Both the position numbers and the translations under genes were made by a program. From Vibrio ostreae (GTDB lineage: Bacteria > Pseudomonadota > Gammaproteobacteria > Enterobacterales > Vibrionaceae), in contig NZ_CP076643.1 of NCBI RefSeq assembly GCF_019226825.1, positions 1,302,001 through 1,366,000 on the forward strand: a stretch of DNA of 64,000 nt. The letters are read 5' to 3'. The notes below the pieces were generated by a model. The model saw nothing but the letters and a program-made list of their open reading frames with translations, did no database searches and was not told where the DNA came from. Below, piece after piece: positions 18,255 to 27,041 of the stretch. Each line of letters begins with the position of its first letter. Positions within the stretch are counted from its first letter, which is position 1.

Positions 18255-20090
18255 ATGATAATACATAAGAATCGACATGGAATATTTAGTAAGCTTAAAC
18301 AAACTTTAGCTACTATGGTGTTGTTACCAATCATTCTAACAGGGACTCAAAGTGCGCAAGCAAGTGATACAGAGAAAATGACAGGCAAAATAAAAGTCGC
18401 CTCCGTTCAGTTTAACCCAGAAATGTATGAACTAGACAAAAACCTGGATCGCCTTGCTGAGGACGTTACTGTTGCCGCTAAGAATGGGGCTAAGCTCATT
18501 GTGACAACAGAAATGGTTACCACGGGCTATATGTATAGCAGTCGAAAGGAAATCAAACCGTTCGTCGATACTATTCCGGGGAAAACCACTGATTTATTTA
18601 CCAAAATTGCCAAAGAATACGATACTTACATTGTTCTCGGCATGCCTGAAGTGGATCCTGAAACTGACCTATATTACAACTCTCAAGTTTTAGTCGGTCC
18701 AGAAGGTTACATTGGTAAATACCGTAAAGTTCACCAATGGGAAACCGAAGAACACTGGTCTGCCTGGGGTAACTTAGGCGTACCAGTGTTCGATACAAAA
18801 ATTGGTAAAATTGCCATGATCATCTGTATGGATGGAGCTTATATGGAAACGGCTAGACTGGCGGCTGTACAGGGAGCAGATATTTTGGCTTTTTCTACCA
18901 ACTCTGGTGGTCAAACAGTATCAGCATTACAGGGGAGAGCCGAAGAAAACGGTATGTATATTATTAGCTCAAACAGGGCAAATACCGAGCTTGGTTATCA
19001 TAACGTAGGTGCAAGTGCTATCTGGAGTCCTGATGGTGAAAAACTTGCTGAATCACCAGCGGCGCCAACTAAAGACGATGACATTGACGAAACAACATAT
19101 ATCTATGCCGATATTGATACTGAGAAATATGACAACCCAGCTAAACGTCGTATTGCTGACGAAAGACGACCTGAACTTTACAAAGAGCTAATGCTATACA
19201 TCGCTCCATGGGATTACTCTAAGGATAACACTGAACAAGACATTAGTGCTCTTGCTTTGCAATATGATGTTAATACATCAAGCAAAACAGAAAATATGTC
19301 GAAAATAGACAATATTATTCAGGAAAAATTGGATAGTTCTGATAGAGACATCAACCTTGTTGTACTGCCAGAGTTATCTCTGACAGGTTTAGTCAGCGAT
19401 AAGTCGACTGCTGAATCTTTAGCTGAAGATATGAGTGGCCCAACTGTTGAGTACTTCCGAAAATTAGCTAAAAAATATGACACCTATGTAATTTTCGACA
19501 TGATTGAACGTGACGGTTCCAAACTATACAACACAGCGGTTTGTGTAGAACCATCAGGTAAAATAAACGGGAAGTATAGAAAAACTCATTTAACTGCAAG
19601 TGAAAAAGCATGGGCGACGGCAGGCGATGAAATTCTTACCTTCAAAACTGATATTGGTCGAATTGGGATCATGATTGGGTACGAAGCAGCATTCCCTGAA
19701 ATGTCTGGTTTAATGGCGGTCAAACGCGCTGATATGATTGTAATCCCATCAGCATTTAACGGTGAATTCGGTAGTGAACTAGATTTGAACTTAGATATCT
19801 ATGCTAACGACTACCCTGAGCACAACACTAACTCAATTTGGCACGCTATTGGTTTGAACTCTCAAGCAACAACTATTGTTTCTAACTTTACGGGTAAAGA
19901 TTACATGGGTGGTACTTCAATGTATGGATTAGACCCTATCTTTGCCTTAGACCAAGCGATTGTTGCTCCACGTGATTTCGAGGGTGCGATTGAGGTTGAT
20001 TTTAAGACTGTTCAAAATGAATGGTGGTTTAACCAGCAAAAACTGATTGCTTCAAGACGGACAGACTACTACATCCCGCTGATTAAATAA
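18255..20090 (+). CDS. Exported tandem-domain nitrilase-family amidohydrolase
   Basis: A 611-residue protein with a signal peptide (cleavage near residue 37, after a TGTQSAQA stretch) followed by two carbon-nitrogen hydrolase domains. Domain 1 (about 45-310) has the full Glu86, Lys158, Cys191 triad (TTEMVT, KYRKVH, IICMDG). Domain 2 (about 330-600) keeps Glu373 (LPELSLTG) and Lys443 (KYRKTH), but Gly475 replaces the nucleophilic cysteine (IMIGYEAAFPE), so it should be inactive and perhaps structural or regulatory. The ATG at 18255 has AGGA six bases upstream; a GTG sits one codon earlier. It is divergent from the RpiR-type regulator and ends in a terminator. The likely role is periplasmic hydrolysis of an amide or nitrile nutrient; the substrate is unknown. 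Confidence 0.85.
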   Translation: MIIHKNRHGIFSKLKQTLATMVLLPIILTGTQSAQASDTEKMTGKIKVASVQFNPEMYELDKNLDRLAEDVTVAAKNGAKLIVTTEMVTTGYMYSSRKEIKPFVDTIPGKTTDLFTKIAKEYDTYIVLGMPEVDPETDLYYNSQVLVGPEGYIGKYRKVHQWETEEHWSAWGNLGVPVFDTKIGKIAMIICMDGAYMETARLAAVQGADILAFSTNSGGQTVSALQGRAEENGMYIISSNRANTELGYHNVGASAIWSPDGEKLAESPAAPTKDDDIDETTYIYADIDTEKYDNPAKRRIADERRPELYKELMLYIAPWDYSKDNTEQDISALALQYDVNTSSKTENMSKIDNIIQEKLDSSDRDINLVVLPELSLTGLVSDKSTAESLAEDMSGPTVEYFRKLAKKYDTYVIFDMIERDGSKLYNTAVCVEPSGKINGKYRKTHLTASEKAWATAGDEILTFKTDIGRIGIMIGYEAAFPEMSGLMAVKRADMIVIPSAFNGEFGSELDLNLDIYANDYPEHNTNSIWHAIGLNSQATTIVSNFTGKDYMGGTSMYGLDPIFALDQAIVAPRDFEGAIEVDFKTVQNEWWFNQQKLIASRRTDYYIPLIK

Positions 20091-20138
20091 TTTAAACACC
20101 CTAAATTGAAATTAAGTAAATAGTATTTCAACTAAATC

Positions 20139-20172
20139 AGCCTTACGGTTTTATATGACTGTAAGGCTTTTT
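20139..20172 (+). terminator. Rho-independent terminator of the nitrilase gene
   Basis: AGCCTTAC and GTAAGGCT form an 8-bp stem with a 14-base loop followed by five T, 48 bases past the stop. Confidence 0.8.
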
Positions 20173-20287
20173 ATTCACAGACATACAATTAACTTGACCA
20201 GTTCCGACCTTTATCATTCGACAAGGGAATTGTTCAGTCCTTGCGTATGCACGTCAAAACCCCGCATTCTAATCGTCTAGCCCGAAT

Positions 20288-21621
20288 CTTACGAATCCCC
20301 TCATAATTTCTATATAAAACAATGAGTAGACGCGCATCGCTCATTCTGATCTAATGAATTTCGCCAAAAACACACCTGATTAAATGGATTTAATAGGGAG
20401 CCCTAACGATGCGCGACATTCAAATTCTACAACAAACTCTCGAGAATCAATGCCCTGACATTCACAAAAAACGACTGAGATCTCTGATGCTTGCAACCAA
20501 AACTGTTCTCGACGGCTCTGATCTCACATTGACCAAAATTGGGCGCGCACTCGACACCGATACCAACGTAAAGCATGCGATTAAACGCATCGACCGATTG
20601 CTCGGTAATCGCAACCTACACCGTGAAAAAGACACCATTTATAAGTGGCATGCGTCCTTTATTACCCGTGCCAACCCTTTTCCTGTGGTGCTCGTTGATT
20701 GGTCAGATGTTCGCGAGCAGCTACGTTATATGACATTGCGCGCTTCAGTTGCCGTTAAAGGTCGAGCCGTCACGCTTTATGAGCAGGCGTTTGAATACAA
20801 AAACTACAACTCTCCAAAGAGCCATCTATACTTTCTCGATAAGCTTCAAACGCTCCAGCCCGAAGGCTGCACTCCCATCATTGTCTCGGATGCTGGATTT
20901 AGAAATACATGGTTTCGGCAAGTCGCCAACAAAGGTTGGTTCTGGTTGGGACGCGTACGTGGCGAAGTCTCGATCAAATGTGGTGATGCCCTTTAGCTAT
21001 GGAACAAGACCTTCTATCCTCAGGAAACTGACAAACCGCAGTTTTTAGGGGAAAGCCAATTAGCACGGCGTTCGCCGCTCACATGCTTTGCCTATTTATA
21101 CAAGAGCCAACCTAAAGGCAGAAACCCCCATCGACACAGCCGAACCTGCCAAAAGCATTCAGCAGGAAAAGTATTCCACAGAGGTGCAAAAGAGCCCTGG
21201 CTTCTAGTAACAAACCTCCCCAATCAGGTATTGAATGGCGTTAAAATCACTCGCTTATACGCCAAAAAAATGCAGATTGAAGAGTCGTTTCGAGATCTAA
21301 AAAGCCCCGCTTACGGATTGGCACTGCGCCACAATCGAACTCGCTGTACGAATCGTATCGATATCCTACTCCTCATGGCGCTAATGGCAGAAATCATCAT
21401 GTGGTGGAATGGCTTAATCGCCATGCAAGCTCAATGGCATTATGACTTCCAAGCCAACACTATCAAACATCGCCGAGTACTATCCATCCCTAGATTGGGT
21501 AAAGAGGTACGTTGTCATCGAAGATACCAAATAAAAGGGTCCCAATATCATTGGGCTATGATGGAATATCAACGTCTCACACACACTTGTGGCTTAGGTG
21601 AATTATGAGGGGATCCGCCAG
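20288..21621 (+). mobile_element. IS4-family IS10-like insertion sequence
   Basis: The 1334-bp element is bounded by inverted repeats: left CTTACGAATCCCCTCATAAT and right (reverse complement) CTGGCGGATCCCCTCATAAT, both close to the IS10 terminus with its GATCCCCTCATAATT core. The length matches IS10 (1329 bp). The flanking 9-mers (AGCCCGAAT on the left, CGCTTGGGT on the right) are not a duplication, so the element is old or one flank was rearranged. Its single transposase gene carries an internal stop. Confidence 0.88.
20409..21608 (+). pseudogene. IS10-like transposase interrupted by an amber codon
   Basis: Read through one TAG at 20994-20996, the frame is continuous for 400 codons and collinear with IS10 transposase (402 residues): HAIKRIDRLLGNRNLH near the N-terminus, catalytic Asp in VLVDWSD, second Asp in IVSDAGF, and the YxxKMQIEESFRDLKSPAYG block with the catalytic Glu. 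The stop falls after ...VSIKCGDAL, between the second and third catalytic residues, so the 195-residue product lacks the Glu. Apart from this codon nothing seems damaged, so the mutation is probably recent, or could be read in an amber-suppressing host. Confidence 0.88.
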
Positions 21622-21774
21622 CGCTTGGGTTTATCTTGGTAGGGTCATAGGGGGGCGGTGTGTGTCTTGATTCTAAAAGCCGACCAGATTTCAGCGTGGT
21701 TTGATAGGTATCTACTGAAGAAAGACAAAGAGTAGACCTGATTGTGAAGCTCTAATATCGGTCTTTAGCATGAT

Positions 21775-21812
21775 AAAAGCGAGTAGCCAAATAAAATGGT
21801 TCTCGCTTTTTT
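21775..21812. terminator. Terminator after yehS
   Basis: AAAAGCGAG and CTCGCTTTT with an 18-base loop and T runs on both sides. It lies 33 bases past the minus-strand yehS stop. Confidence 0.7.
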
Positions 21813-21844
21813 AATCAATTACCACGTTCGATTCGAGATAAAAA

Positions 21845-22324
21845 TTACCCAGTAAACTCTTCAGAATCGGGACGATTGGTAAACTGCACACCATTTAAGA
21901 AGTCGCACAGCAGTTGGTCTTCACACTGTTTGTAGTTTTTGTTGTTTGGCTTGCGGAAATACGCACCAATTTCGTATTTACTTAAACTAGTACCAACCAC
22001 TTCTAATACGTCCAACACATCTTCTGCTTTCATGTCTAGCGCAATGCGCAGCTTCATGAGAATCATGTTGTTGGTCAACGTGACTTCTGGCTTAGGTTGC
22101 TCGCCGTCTTTTTTTCCTCGCTTGAGGTTAATAAAGCCATTTAAGAATACCGCTAACTCTTGATCCTTCATCTTAACGCAAGATTTGTCGCTTTCATCTT
22201 TTAACCAGTTTGCCACTTTATCGTGAGCCACAGTGACTTCGGCCTGCCCGAAAGCTTTCATTATCTGCGCGTTTTTAAGGTTTAACGCGTGTTGGATACG
22301 ACGTAAAATTTCGTTGTTAGTCAC
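21845..22324 (-). CDS. yehS: YehS family protein (DUF1456)
   Basis: A 159-residue protein built of two tandem DUF1456 repeats of about 70 residues each: NNEILRRIQHALNLKNAQIMKAF at the start and NNMILMKLRIALDMKAEDVLDVL about 80 residues later, each followed by a LSKYEIGAYFRK-like or DKVANWLK segment and an LAVFLNGF / LCDFLNGV end. This matches E. coli YehS in layout. No enzymatic residues are apparent and the function is unknown. Confidence 0.9.
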   Translation of the reverse strand: MTNNEILRRIQHALNLKNAQIMKAFGQAEVTVAHDKVANWLKDESDKSCVKMKDQELAVFLNGFINLKRGKKDGEQPKPEVTLTNNMILMKLRIALDMKAEDVLDVLEVVGTSLSKYEIGAYFRKPNNKNYKQCEDQLLCDFLNGVQFTNRPDSEEFTG

Positions 22325-22761
22325 TAGGGATTCCTAAAATGAGTTCTAAGGGTGAATAAAAATCCATCAATGACATGCGTTCTGTGGGTGTCTTTATTCA
22401 ATAGCGTAGTTGACGGTGACTCTAACAGAGAACACGTTTCTTCGGTAGGTTAAAAAATAGAAATAAGACGGCCTATTCGAACTAGTTGGCTAAGTTTGTA
22501 AGACTCCACTTTCATAGACACTATGCTGATTAGAAGAAGTAGGTCAAACCACATCACTATTATTTGTCAGGTAGAAGGTTACTGGCAAAGAATGGGGCAA
22601 AATCCATTTAGGTAAGTAACTGAAACCACTCCGCTAAGGCAAAAAATCAGGACGATTTTTTAGGTTTTCGGCGGCGGGAACGCCTAAAACCGTTCCACGC
22701 CTAGCCACCAGCGCAACGAAATTGTGTTAGTGTTGTTGCAGGCAATCACAGCACGACGAGC
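22325..22761. other. Gene-free interval yehS/merR
   Basis: This 437-base region separates divergent genes. Notable are an AAAAAATC/GATTTTTT 8-bp hairpin near 22635-22656 and, just after it, GGTTTT...AAAACC arms enclosing a GC-rich CGGCGGCGGGAACGCC core (about 22661-22690). No coding signal or known operator was recognised. Confidence 0.5.
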
Positions 22762-23205
22762 ATGATGAATATTGGTGAACTAGCAAAAAGAACCGGTTTA
22801 ACTGCATCCAAGATCCGCTTTTACGAAAAGATTGGGTTACTCAAAACCGTGAAACGTAAAGCCAACGGTTATCGAACCTACCCGCCTGAAGCGGTGATGG
22901 TGCTGGATATGATTACCACCGGACAGCAAGCCGGATTCAGCCTGGATGAGTTACGCACCCTACTTCCAGGCGACTTATCGCAATGGGACCACAATCAACT
23001 GCTCGGTACGTTACAGCAGAAAGTGAAAGAGCTAGAAGACATCGAACAAAAGATCGCTCATAACAAGGCAAAATTACTGGCCGTGCTGAATGAAATAGAA
23101 GCCAAACCACAAGACATGGACTGCGCGCAAAATGCCGAGCGCGTGATGTCCCAGTTTGGCTGGGATATATTAACCTCACAAGGAAACAGCAAAAAGGAGC
23201 AGTAA
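22762..23205 (+). CDS. MerR-family transcriptional regulator
   Basis: A 147-residue MerR-type activator: winged helix-turn-helix at residues 1-70 (MNIGELAKRTGLTASKIRFYEKIGLL, then KANGYRTYPPEAV), a dimerisation helix (about 80-118) and a short C-terminal tail with a single cysteine (MDCAQN). It lacks the multi-cysteine metal loops of MerR/CueR, so a metal is an unlikely ligand; aldehyde- or quinone-type effectors known for NmlR/AdhR relatives fit better, given the adjacent aldehyde dehydrogenase. Three nearby promoters have 19-bp spacers with a TTAAAC-type half-site and are its likely targets. Confidence 0.9.
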   Translation: MMNIGELAKRTGLTASKIRFYEKIGLLKTVKRKANGYRTYPPEAVMVLDMITTGQQAGFSLDELRTLLPGDLSQWDHNQLLGTLQQKVKELEDIEQKIAHNKAKLLAVLNEIEAKPQDMDCAQNAERVMSQFGWDILTSQGNSKKEQ

Positions 23206-23216
23206 TGCTCCTTTTT
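23191..23216. terminator. Bidirectional terminator overlapping the merR stop
   Basis: AAAAAGGAGCA and TGCTCCTTTTT form an 11-bp palindrome with a 4-base loop, overlapping the last codons of the merR-type gene and ending 13 bases before the convergent aldehyde dehydrogenase. Confidence 0.85.
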
Positions 23217-23228
23217 GTAGCGGCTTGT

Positions 23229-24659
23229 TTATCGTCTAAACATGTACGCGAGCGTCATATCCGCCAATTTGCCGAATGGTGCTCTGAGCATCGCGGGTAA
23301 ACTGTATCGCCCCTGAACAAACGTGCCTTTGGCGTGGCTCATCGCTCTGAAACCTTCAATACCATGATACGCCCCCATGCCACTTGCCCCGACGCCGCCA
23401 AATGGTAAGTCATCCTGGGCTACATGCAGTACAGTCGTATTAATGCCCACATTGCCTGACGTGGTGCGTCGCAGCACTGTGTCACACTCGTTATCCCTGT
23501 TGCCAAAGTAATACAGTGCCAGCGGTCTTGGCCGGGCATTAACAAATTGAATCACTTCATCAAGGTTGCGATAAGTTTTGATCGGCAGCAAGGGGCCAAA
23601 GATTTCTTGCTGCATGATATCGAGTTCGTCACTGACCCCGGTGACTATGGTCGGTGCAATGGTGCGCAGGCGACGCGCCGCAGACTCCGGTTGGCGTCCA
23701 ACTTCCGTCACCGTTGCACCGTGCCCCCTGGCCTGCTCAAGCAAGCCCATTAATCGCTGATAGTGACGTTCATTGATAATCGAGGTGTAATCCCGGCTAA
23801 GCGGGCCATCAGGATAGGATCGCGCAACGGATGCTGAGTACTGTTTGATAAACTCGGCTAAGTCATCTTCATGTATCAAGGCATAATCGGGGGCGACACA
23901 AGTTTGCCCGCCGTTGGCGAGTTTACCAAACACAATGCGATCAACATTCTGCTGATTAACATGACCCTTACTGATGATCACCGGACTTTTGCCTCCCAGC
24001 TCCAGAGTGACCGGGACAAGGTTATCACTGGCCGCTCTCATAATGTGATGGCCGACCTGGGTACTGCCAGTAAAGAGCAGGTGGTCAAAGGCCAAATGAC
24101 TGAATTCAGCACCGACTTCCGGCCCGCCCTGCACTACCGTCACCTCCTCGGGAGAAAATACCGACGCCAGCATTTTGCTCAATACTTCGCTGGTCACCGG
24201 GGTCAGTTCTGATGGTTTGACCATGACCCGATTACCCGCAGCCAATGCGGTCGCTAACGGGATTAAGGTCAGAAGTACAGGATAGTTCCATGGTGCTATA
24301 ATACCGATCACGCCCAGCGGTTGATACTCGACATACGCTTGACCGGATTTGGATGTCCAGTGGACATGGCGACGCTCGGATTTCATAAATCGCGGTAGAC
24401 GGCGTGACAGATAATCAATCGACTGCAGCACAACACTGAGCTCAAAAATGTCGGTTTCGTATCGGGAACGATGACCAAAGTCCTGATTAATGGCGTCTTT
24501 CAGTTCCGTTTTGAAAGCAAGAATCGCAGCGCGCAACACCGCGAGTTTTTCTCTTCTTTGTCCAACACCCGGTATTTCGCTGGCTAAAAAGGCATCTCTC
24601 TGCCTCGTTAACAAATCAGCCATGGTTCTCTTGTGTTCAGCAGTGGTAGAGCTTGTCAT
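23229..24659 (-). CDS. Coniferyl-aldehyde-dehydrogenase-like aldehyde dehydrogenase
   Basis: A 476-residue NAD(P)-dependent aldehyde dehydrogenase oxidising an aldehyde to its acid. Catalytic Cys254 (NGGQTCVAPDY) and general base Glu220 (LELGGKSP) are present, with the cofactor-site Asn in APWNYP (near 125) and FTGSTQVG (197-204). Similarity of the Cys region and the C-terminal MLRAPFGKLADMTLAYMFRR-like tail suggests the class 3/coniferyl aldehyde group, which acts on long-chain or aromatic aldehydes. It is divergent from the Rossmann-fold gene; its promoter is a MerR-type one with a 19-bp spacer. Confidence 0.88.
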   Translation of the reverse strand: MTSSTTAEHKRTMADLLTRQRDAFLASEIPGVGQRREKLAVLRAAILAFKTELKDAINQDFGHRSRYETDIFELSVVLQSIDYLSRRLPRFMKSERRHVHWTSKSGQAYVEYQPLGVIGIIAPWNYPVLLTLIPLATALAAGNRVMVKPSELTPVTSEVLSKMLASVFSPEEVTVVQGGPEVGAEFSHLAFDHLLFTGSTQVGHHIMRAASDNLVPVTLELGGKSPVIISKGHVNQQNVDRIVFGKLANGGQTCVAPDYALIHEDDLAEFIKQYSASVARSYPDGPLSRDYTSIINERHYQRLMGLLEQARGHGATVTEVGRQPESAARRLRTIAPTIVTGVSDELDIMQQEIFGPLLPIKTYRNLDEVIQFVNARPRPLALYYFGNRDNECDTVLRRTTSGNVGINTTVLHVAQDDLPFGGVGASGMGAYHGIEGFRAMSHAKGTFVQGRYSLPAMLRAPFGKLADMTLAYMFRR

Positions 24660-24765
24660 AAATTACCTCAATGGTTCACCATCACCCGGCGTGACGTCGA
24701 AATATTGCTCGATATGCGCTCGATAAAGATTGACACACCCGTGATGTCGCCTGTTCGAATGCCTG

Positions 24766-24796
24766 AGACTAAGCTTAAACTTCACTTTAATGTCAA
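24766..24796 (-). promoter_or_regulatory. MerR-type promoter of the aldehyde dehydrogenase gene
   Basis: On the minus strand, TTGACA and TAGTCT are 19 bases apart, the lengthened spacing that MerR-family activators correct. The spacer begins TTAAAG and contains GTTTAA, forming an inverted repeat. Confidence 0.75.
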
Positions 24797-24822
24797 TGCC
24801 TAAAAACAAATCAAATTTCGCA

Positions 24823-24853
24823 TTGACCTTAAACTAAGCTTTAATCTTACGAT
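24823..24853 (+). promoter_or_regulatory. MerR-type promoter of the Rossmann-fold gene
   Basis: TTGACC and TACGAT are separated by 19 bases; the spacer carries the dyad TTAAAC-TAAG-CTTTAA. It resembles the CTTAAAG-N4-CTTTAAG site that I recall for the aldehyde-responsive MerR-type regulator AdhR. Confidence 0.78.
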
Positions 24854-24888
24854 GCTGACTAAAGAATGCACATCAGGAGAAATCATCT

Positions 24889-25815
24889 ATGCAAACCATT
24901 TTGGGAGCAAACGGGCAGATTGGTCGGGAACTGGCACTCAGCTTAAAACGCGACTACACCAGCCACATCCGCTTAGTCAGCCGACGTCCGCAGAAAGTGA
25001 ACGAAAGCGATGAACTGGTTCAGGCCGATCTGCTCGATGCACAGCAAACCAGCGATGCGGTTAAAGGCTCAGAGATTGTCTATCTGACTGCCGGGTTACC
25101 TATGGATACTCAGTTATGGATAGAGCAATGGCCGGTTCTGATGAGTAATGTTATTGCAGCATGCCAAACTCACAACGCAAAACTGGTTTACTTTGATAAT
25201 ACTTATATGTATCCACAAACCCGTACTCCACAGGCCGAAGATGCACCGTTTGTACCGAATGGCGGTAAAGGCAAAGTACGCGCTCAGATCACGACGATGC
25301 TACTGGACGCTATGCAACGTGGGTCGATCAACGCTGTCATTTGCCGCGCCCCCGAGTTTTACGGACCGGGCAAAACGCAGAGTATCACGAACTCAACCGT
25401 GATTGATGCGCTGTCAGCGGGCAAGCCGGCCAAAGTATTTGTACGTGACGATGTCAAACGCAGCCTGATTTTCACGCCGGACGCCAGCCGGGCGATGGCG
25501 CTGATCGGGAATACGCCTGACGCTTACGGTCAGACCTGGCATTTACCTTGTGACGATAATCGGCTCACCTATCGTCAGTTCGTCGAACTGGCGGCCGGCA
25601 TTTTCAACGTGCAACCGAAGTACCGGGTGCTGAAACGCTGGCAGTTATGGCTGGCGGGTAAATTCAACCCCACGGTCAGAGACGCGGCAGAACTGCTGCC
25701 TCGTTATCAGACGGATAACATTTTTGTGTCGGATAAGTTCAAACGCCGCTTCCCGGACTTTGCAGTCACGACGTTTACCCAGGGGTTAAACATCATCAGG
25801 GATGAACGACAATAA
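24889..25815 (+). CDS. NAD-dependent epimerase/dehydratase-family protein
   Basis: A 308-residue atypical short-chain dehydrogenase with an N-terminal Rossmann motif ILGANGQIGREL (residues 4-15) and an early Asp at the end of strand 3 (VQADLLDA). The YDNTYMYP region (about 105-112) sits where extended SDRs keep the catalytic tyrosine, but a clean YxxxK is not obvious, so oxidoreductase activity is uncertain. It may act on the same aldehyde-related substrate as the divergent dehydrogenase. AGGAGA precedes the ATG. Confidence 0.82.
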   Translation: MQTILGANGQIGRELALSLKRDYTSHIRLVSRRPQKVNESDELVQADLLDAQQTSDAVKGSEIVYLTAGLPMDTQLWIEQWPVLMSNVIAACQTHNAKLVYFDNTYMYPQTRTPQAEDAPFVPNGGKGKVRAQITTMLLDAMQRGSINAVICRAPEFYGPGKTQSITNSTVIDALSAGKPAKVFVRDDVKRSLIFTPDASRAMALIGNTPDAYGQTWHLPCDDNRLTYRQFVELAAGIFNVQPKYRVLKRWQLWLAGKFNPTVRDAAELLPRYQTDNIFVSDKFKRRFPDFAVTTFTQGLNIIRDERQ

Positions 25816-25825
25816 TCTTAGCCAC

Positions 25826-25850
25826 AAGCCAGCCGTCGGGCTGGCTTATT
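25826..25850. terminator. Bidirectional terminator
   Basis: AAGCCAGCC and GGCTGGCTT form a 9-bp stem with a 4-base loop between two convergent genes, followed by ATTT. Confidence 0.75.
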
Positions 25851-25861
25851 TGACTCATTCA

Positions 25862-26854
25862 TCATTGCTCGGAAAGTAATACGGACAGTGGCTGCGGCAC
25901 ATAAAGAGCACTTTGAAAATCAGCAACATACTCATATTTGAGCATCGCCCCGAGGTCTAATGACCGGATAAAATCAGACAAATACCCGTCCCCCAGCGTC
26001 AGGCGAACGTTGGCTTCATCAGTGGATGTAGCGTAACTCATCAGGCGCGATTTAGCATACCCATAAGTGAGCTCATCGTTATGATTCAGATTGGTAAAAC
26101 TATTGGTCACGATCTCGCCGTCAGTCGATAAATCGGTCAGCTTATCCGCACTGAAAATCAAATCCGGCTGGCCCGTTTTTTCATCGGCAACCGTGTAGGT
26201 GACGGTTGTCTCATCACTGTCAAAGTCTATCGCGGTTAACCATTTAGGTAAGTTGTAACCGACAACACCACGCACTCGGGCCAGCTCGGTATCGACCGGG
26301 AGTTTAAGCACATAGCCCCAATAATCGCCTGACATCGCCTGCCCGATAAGGCTTAACGGCCCCCAGTTACCGTTGCCGGGCTGATTGGTGACCACGGATA
26401 ATGCAATTTCGTTATATTGATCGTTATCACAATAGTGATAGGCATAGGCGGTCAATACCACAAGTCCGCGCCCGGGCCAGATTTTCAGTGGCTGAACCTG
26501 AGCGGCGACCTTATCCGGGATAAGCGCGGCTAACTTGTCAGCATCCGCGGTAAATACCACGCTGATACGTTCATTCTTATAGTAGAAATTGGGTGAGTAG
26601 GAAGGAAAACCAATATCAACCTGAGTTTTATCTAAGGTTTTAAACCAGCTCAGATCCAGTTCTGGTTTTGATTCAGCAATCACACTTAACGGTGGGTTGG
26701 AGCGATAACGGTCATACAGCCCACCCGCTTCCACCGGCACGGAATAACCGGCGATATCAATATCTGTCATCACGGTGTGCTCGTCTGCGTGGGCGACTAA
26801 TGACAAACTACTGCTGGTAAGTGCGATGGCGCTGGTCAGGTATTTTAATTTCAT
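25862..26854 (-). CDS. Exported acetoacetate-decarboxylase-family protein
   Basis: The start at 26854 gives a 330-residue protein with a signal peptide (MKLKYLTSAIALTSSSLSLVAHA) and an AAGGAA ribosome binding site; the frame extends 14 codons further upstream without support. The mature part resembles the acetoacetate decarboxylase fold: ADADKLAALIPDKVAAQVQPL, QYNEIALSVV, and GVVGYNLPKWLTAIDF, where ADC has its Schiff-base lysine in GFPKK. A single Lys is present in LPKW, so catalysis is possible. Export is unusual for this family. Its promoter shares the MerR-type signature of the neighbouring genes. Confidence 0.72.
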   Translation of the reverse strand: MKLKYLTSAIALTSSSLSLVAHADEHTVMTDIDIAGYSVPVEAGGLYDRYRSNPPLSVIAESKPELDLSWFKTLDKTQVDIGFPSYSPNFYYKNERISVVFTADADKLAALIPDKVAAQVQPLKIWPGRGLVVLTAYAYHYCDNDQYNEIALSVVTNQPGNGNWGPLSLIGQAMSGDYWGYVLKLPVDTELARVRGVVGYNLPKWLTAIDFDSDETTVTYTVADEKTGQPDLIFSADKLTDLSTDGEIVTNSFTNLNHNDELTYGYAKSRLMSYATSTDEANVRLTLGDGYLSDFIRSLDLGAMLKYEYVADFQSALYVPQPLSVLLSEQ

Positions 26855-26932
26855 CTCGATTTCCTTAGTTGCATACTCATAATCGTTCGCCTCCAACGAC
26901 GACAGAAATGAATACAGTCAGTGGTTATGCAA

Positions 26933-26963
26933 ACTCTAAGGTTGAATCGAGGTTTAAGGTCAA
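26933..26963 (-). promoter_or_regulatory. Third MerR-type promoter
   Basis: On the minus strand, TTGACC and TAGAGT are exactly 19 bases apart, and TTGACCTTAAAC is identical to the start of the Rossmann-gene promoter. The right half-site (TTCAA) is weaker. It lies 79 bases upstream of the ADC-like start. Confidence 0.68.
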
Positions 26964-26977
26964 TAGCAATAACAGCA

Positions 26978-26997
26978 TTAAAAGGAGAGCACCTCCT
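26978..26997 (-). terminator. Possible terminator of the PTS operon
   Basis: AGGAG and CTCCT form a short stem followed on the minus strand by TTTTA, 45 bases beyond the epimerase stop. It is weak. Confidence 0.35.
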
Positions 26998-27041
26998 GAT
27001 GATCTCCTTGGTTAGAGAAAGTAACGGAATGGTTTGGTCAA

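Noticed and set aside
20279..21630. 9-bp target duplication around the IS10-like element
   Set aside because: The 9-mers on both sides (AGCCCGAAT and CGCTTGGGT) do not match in either orientation.
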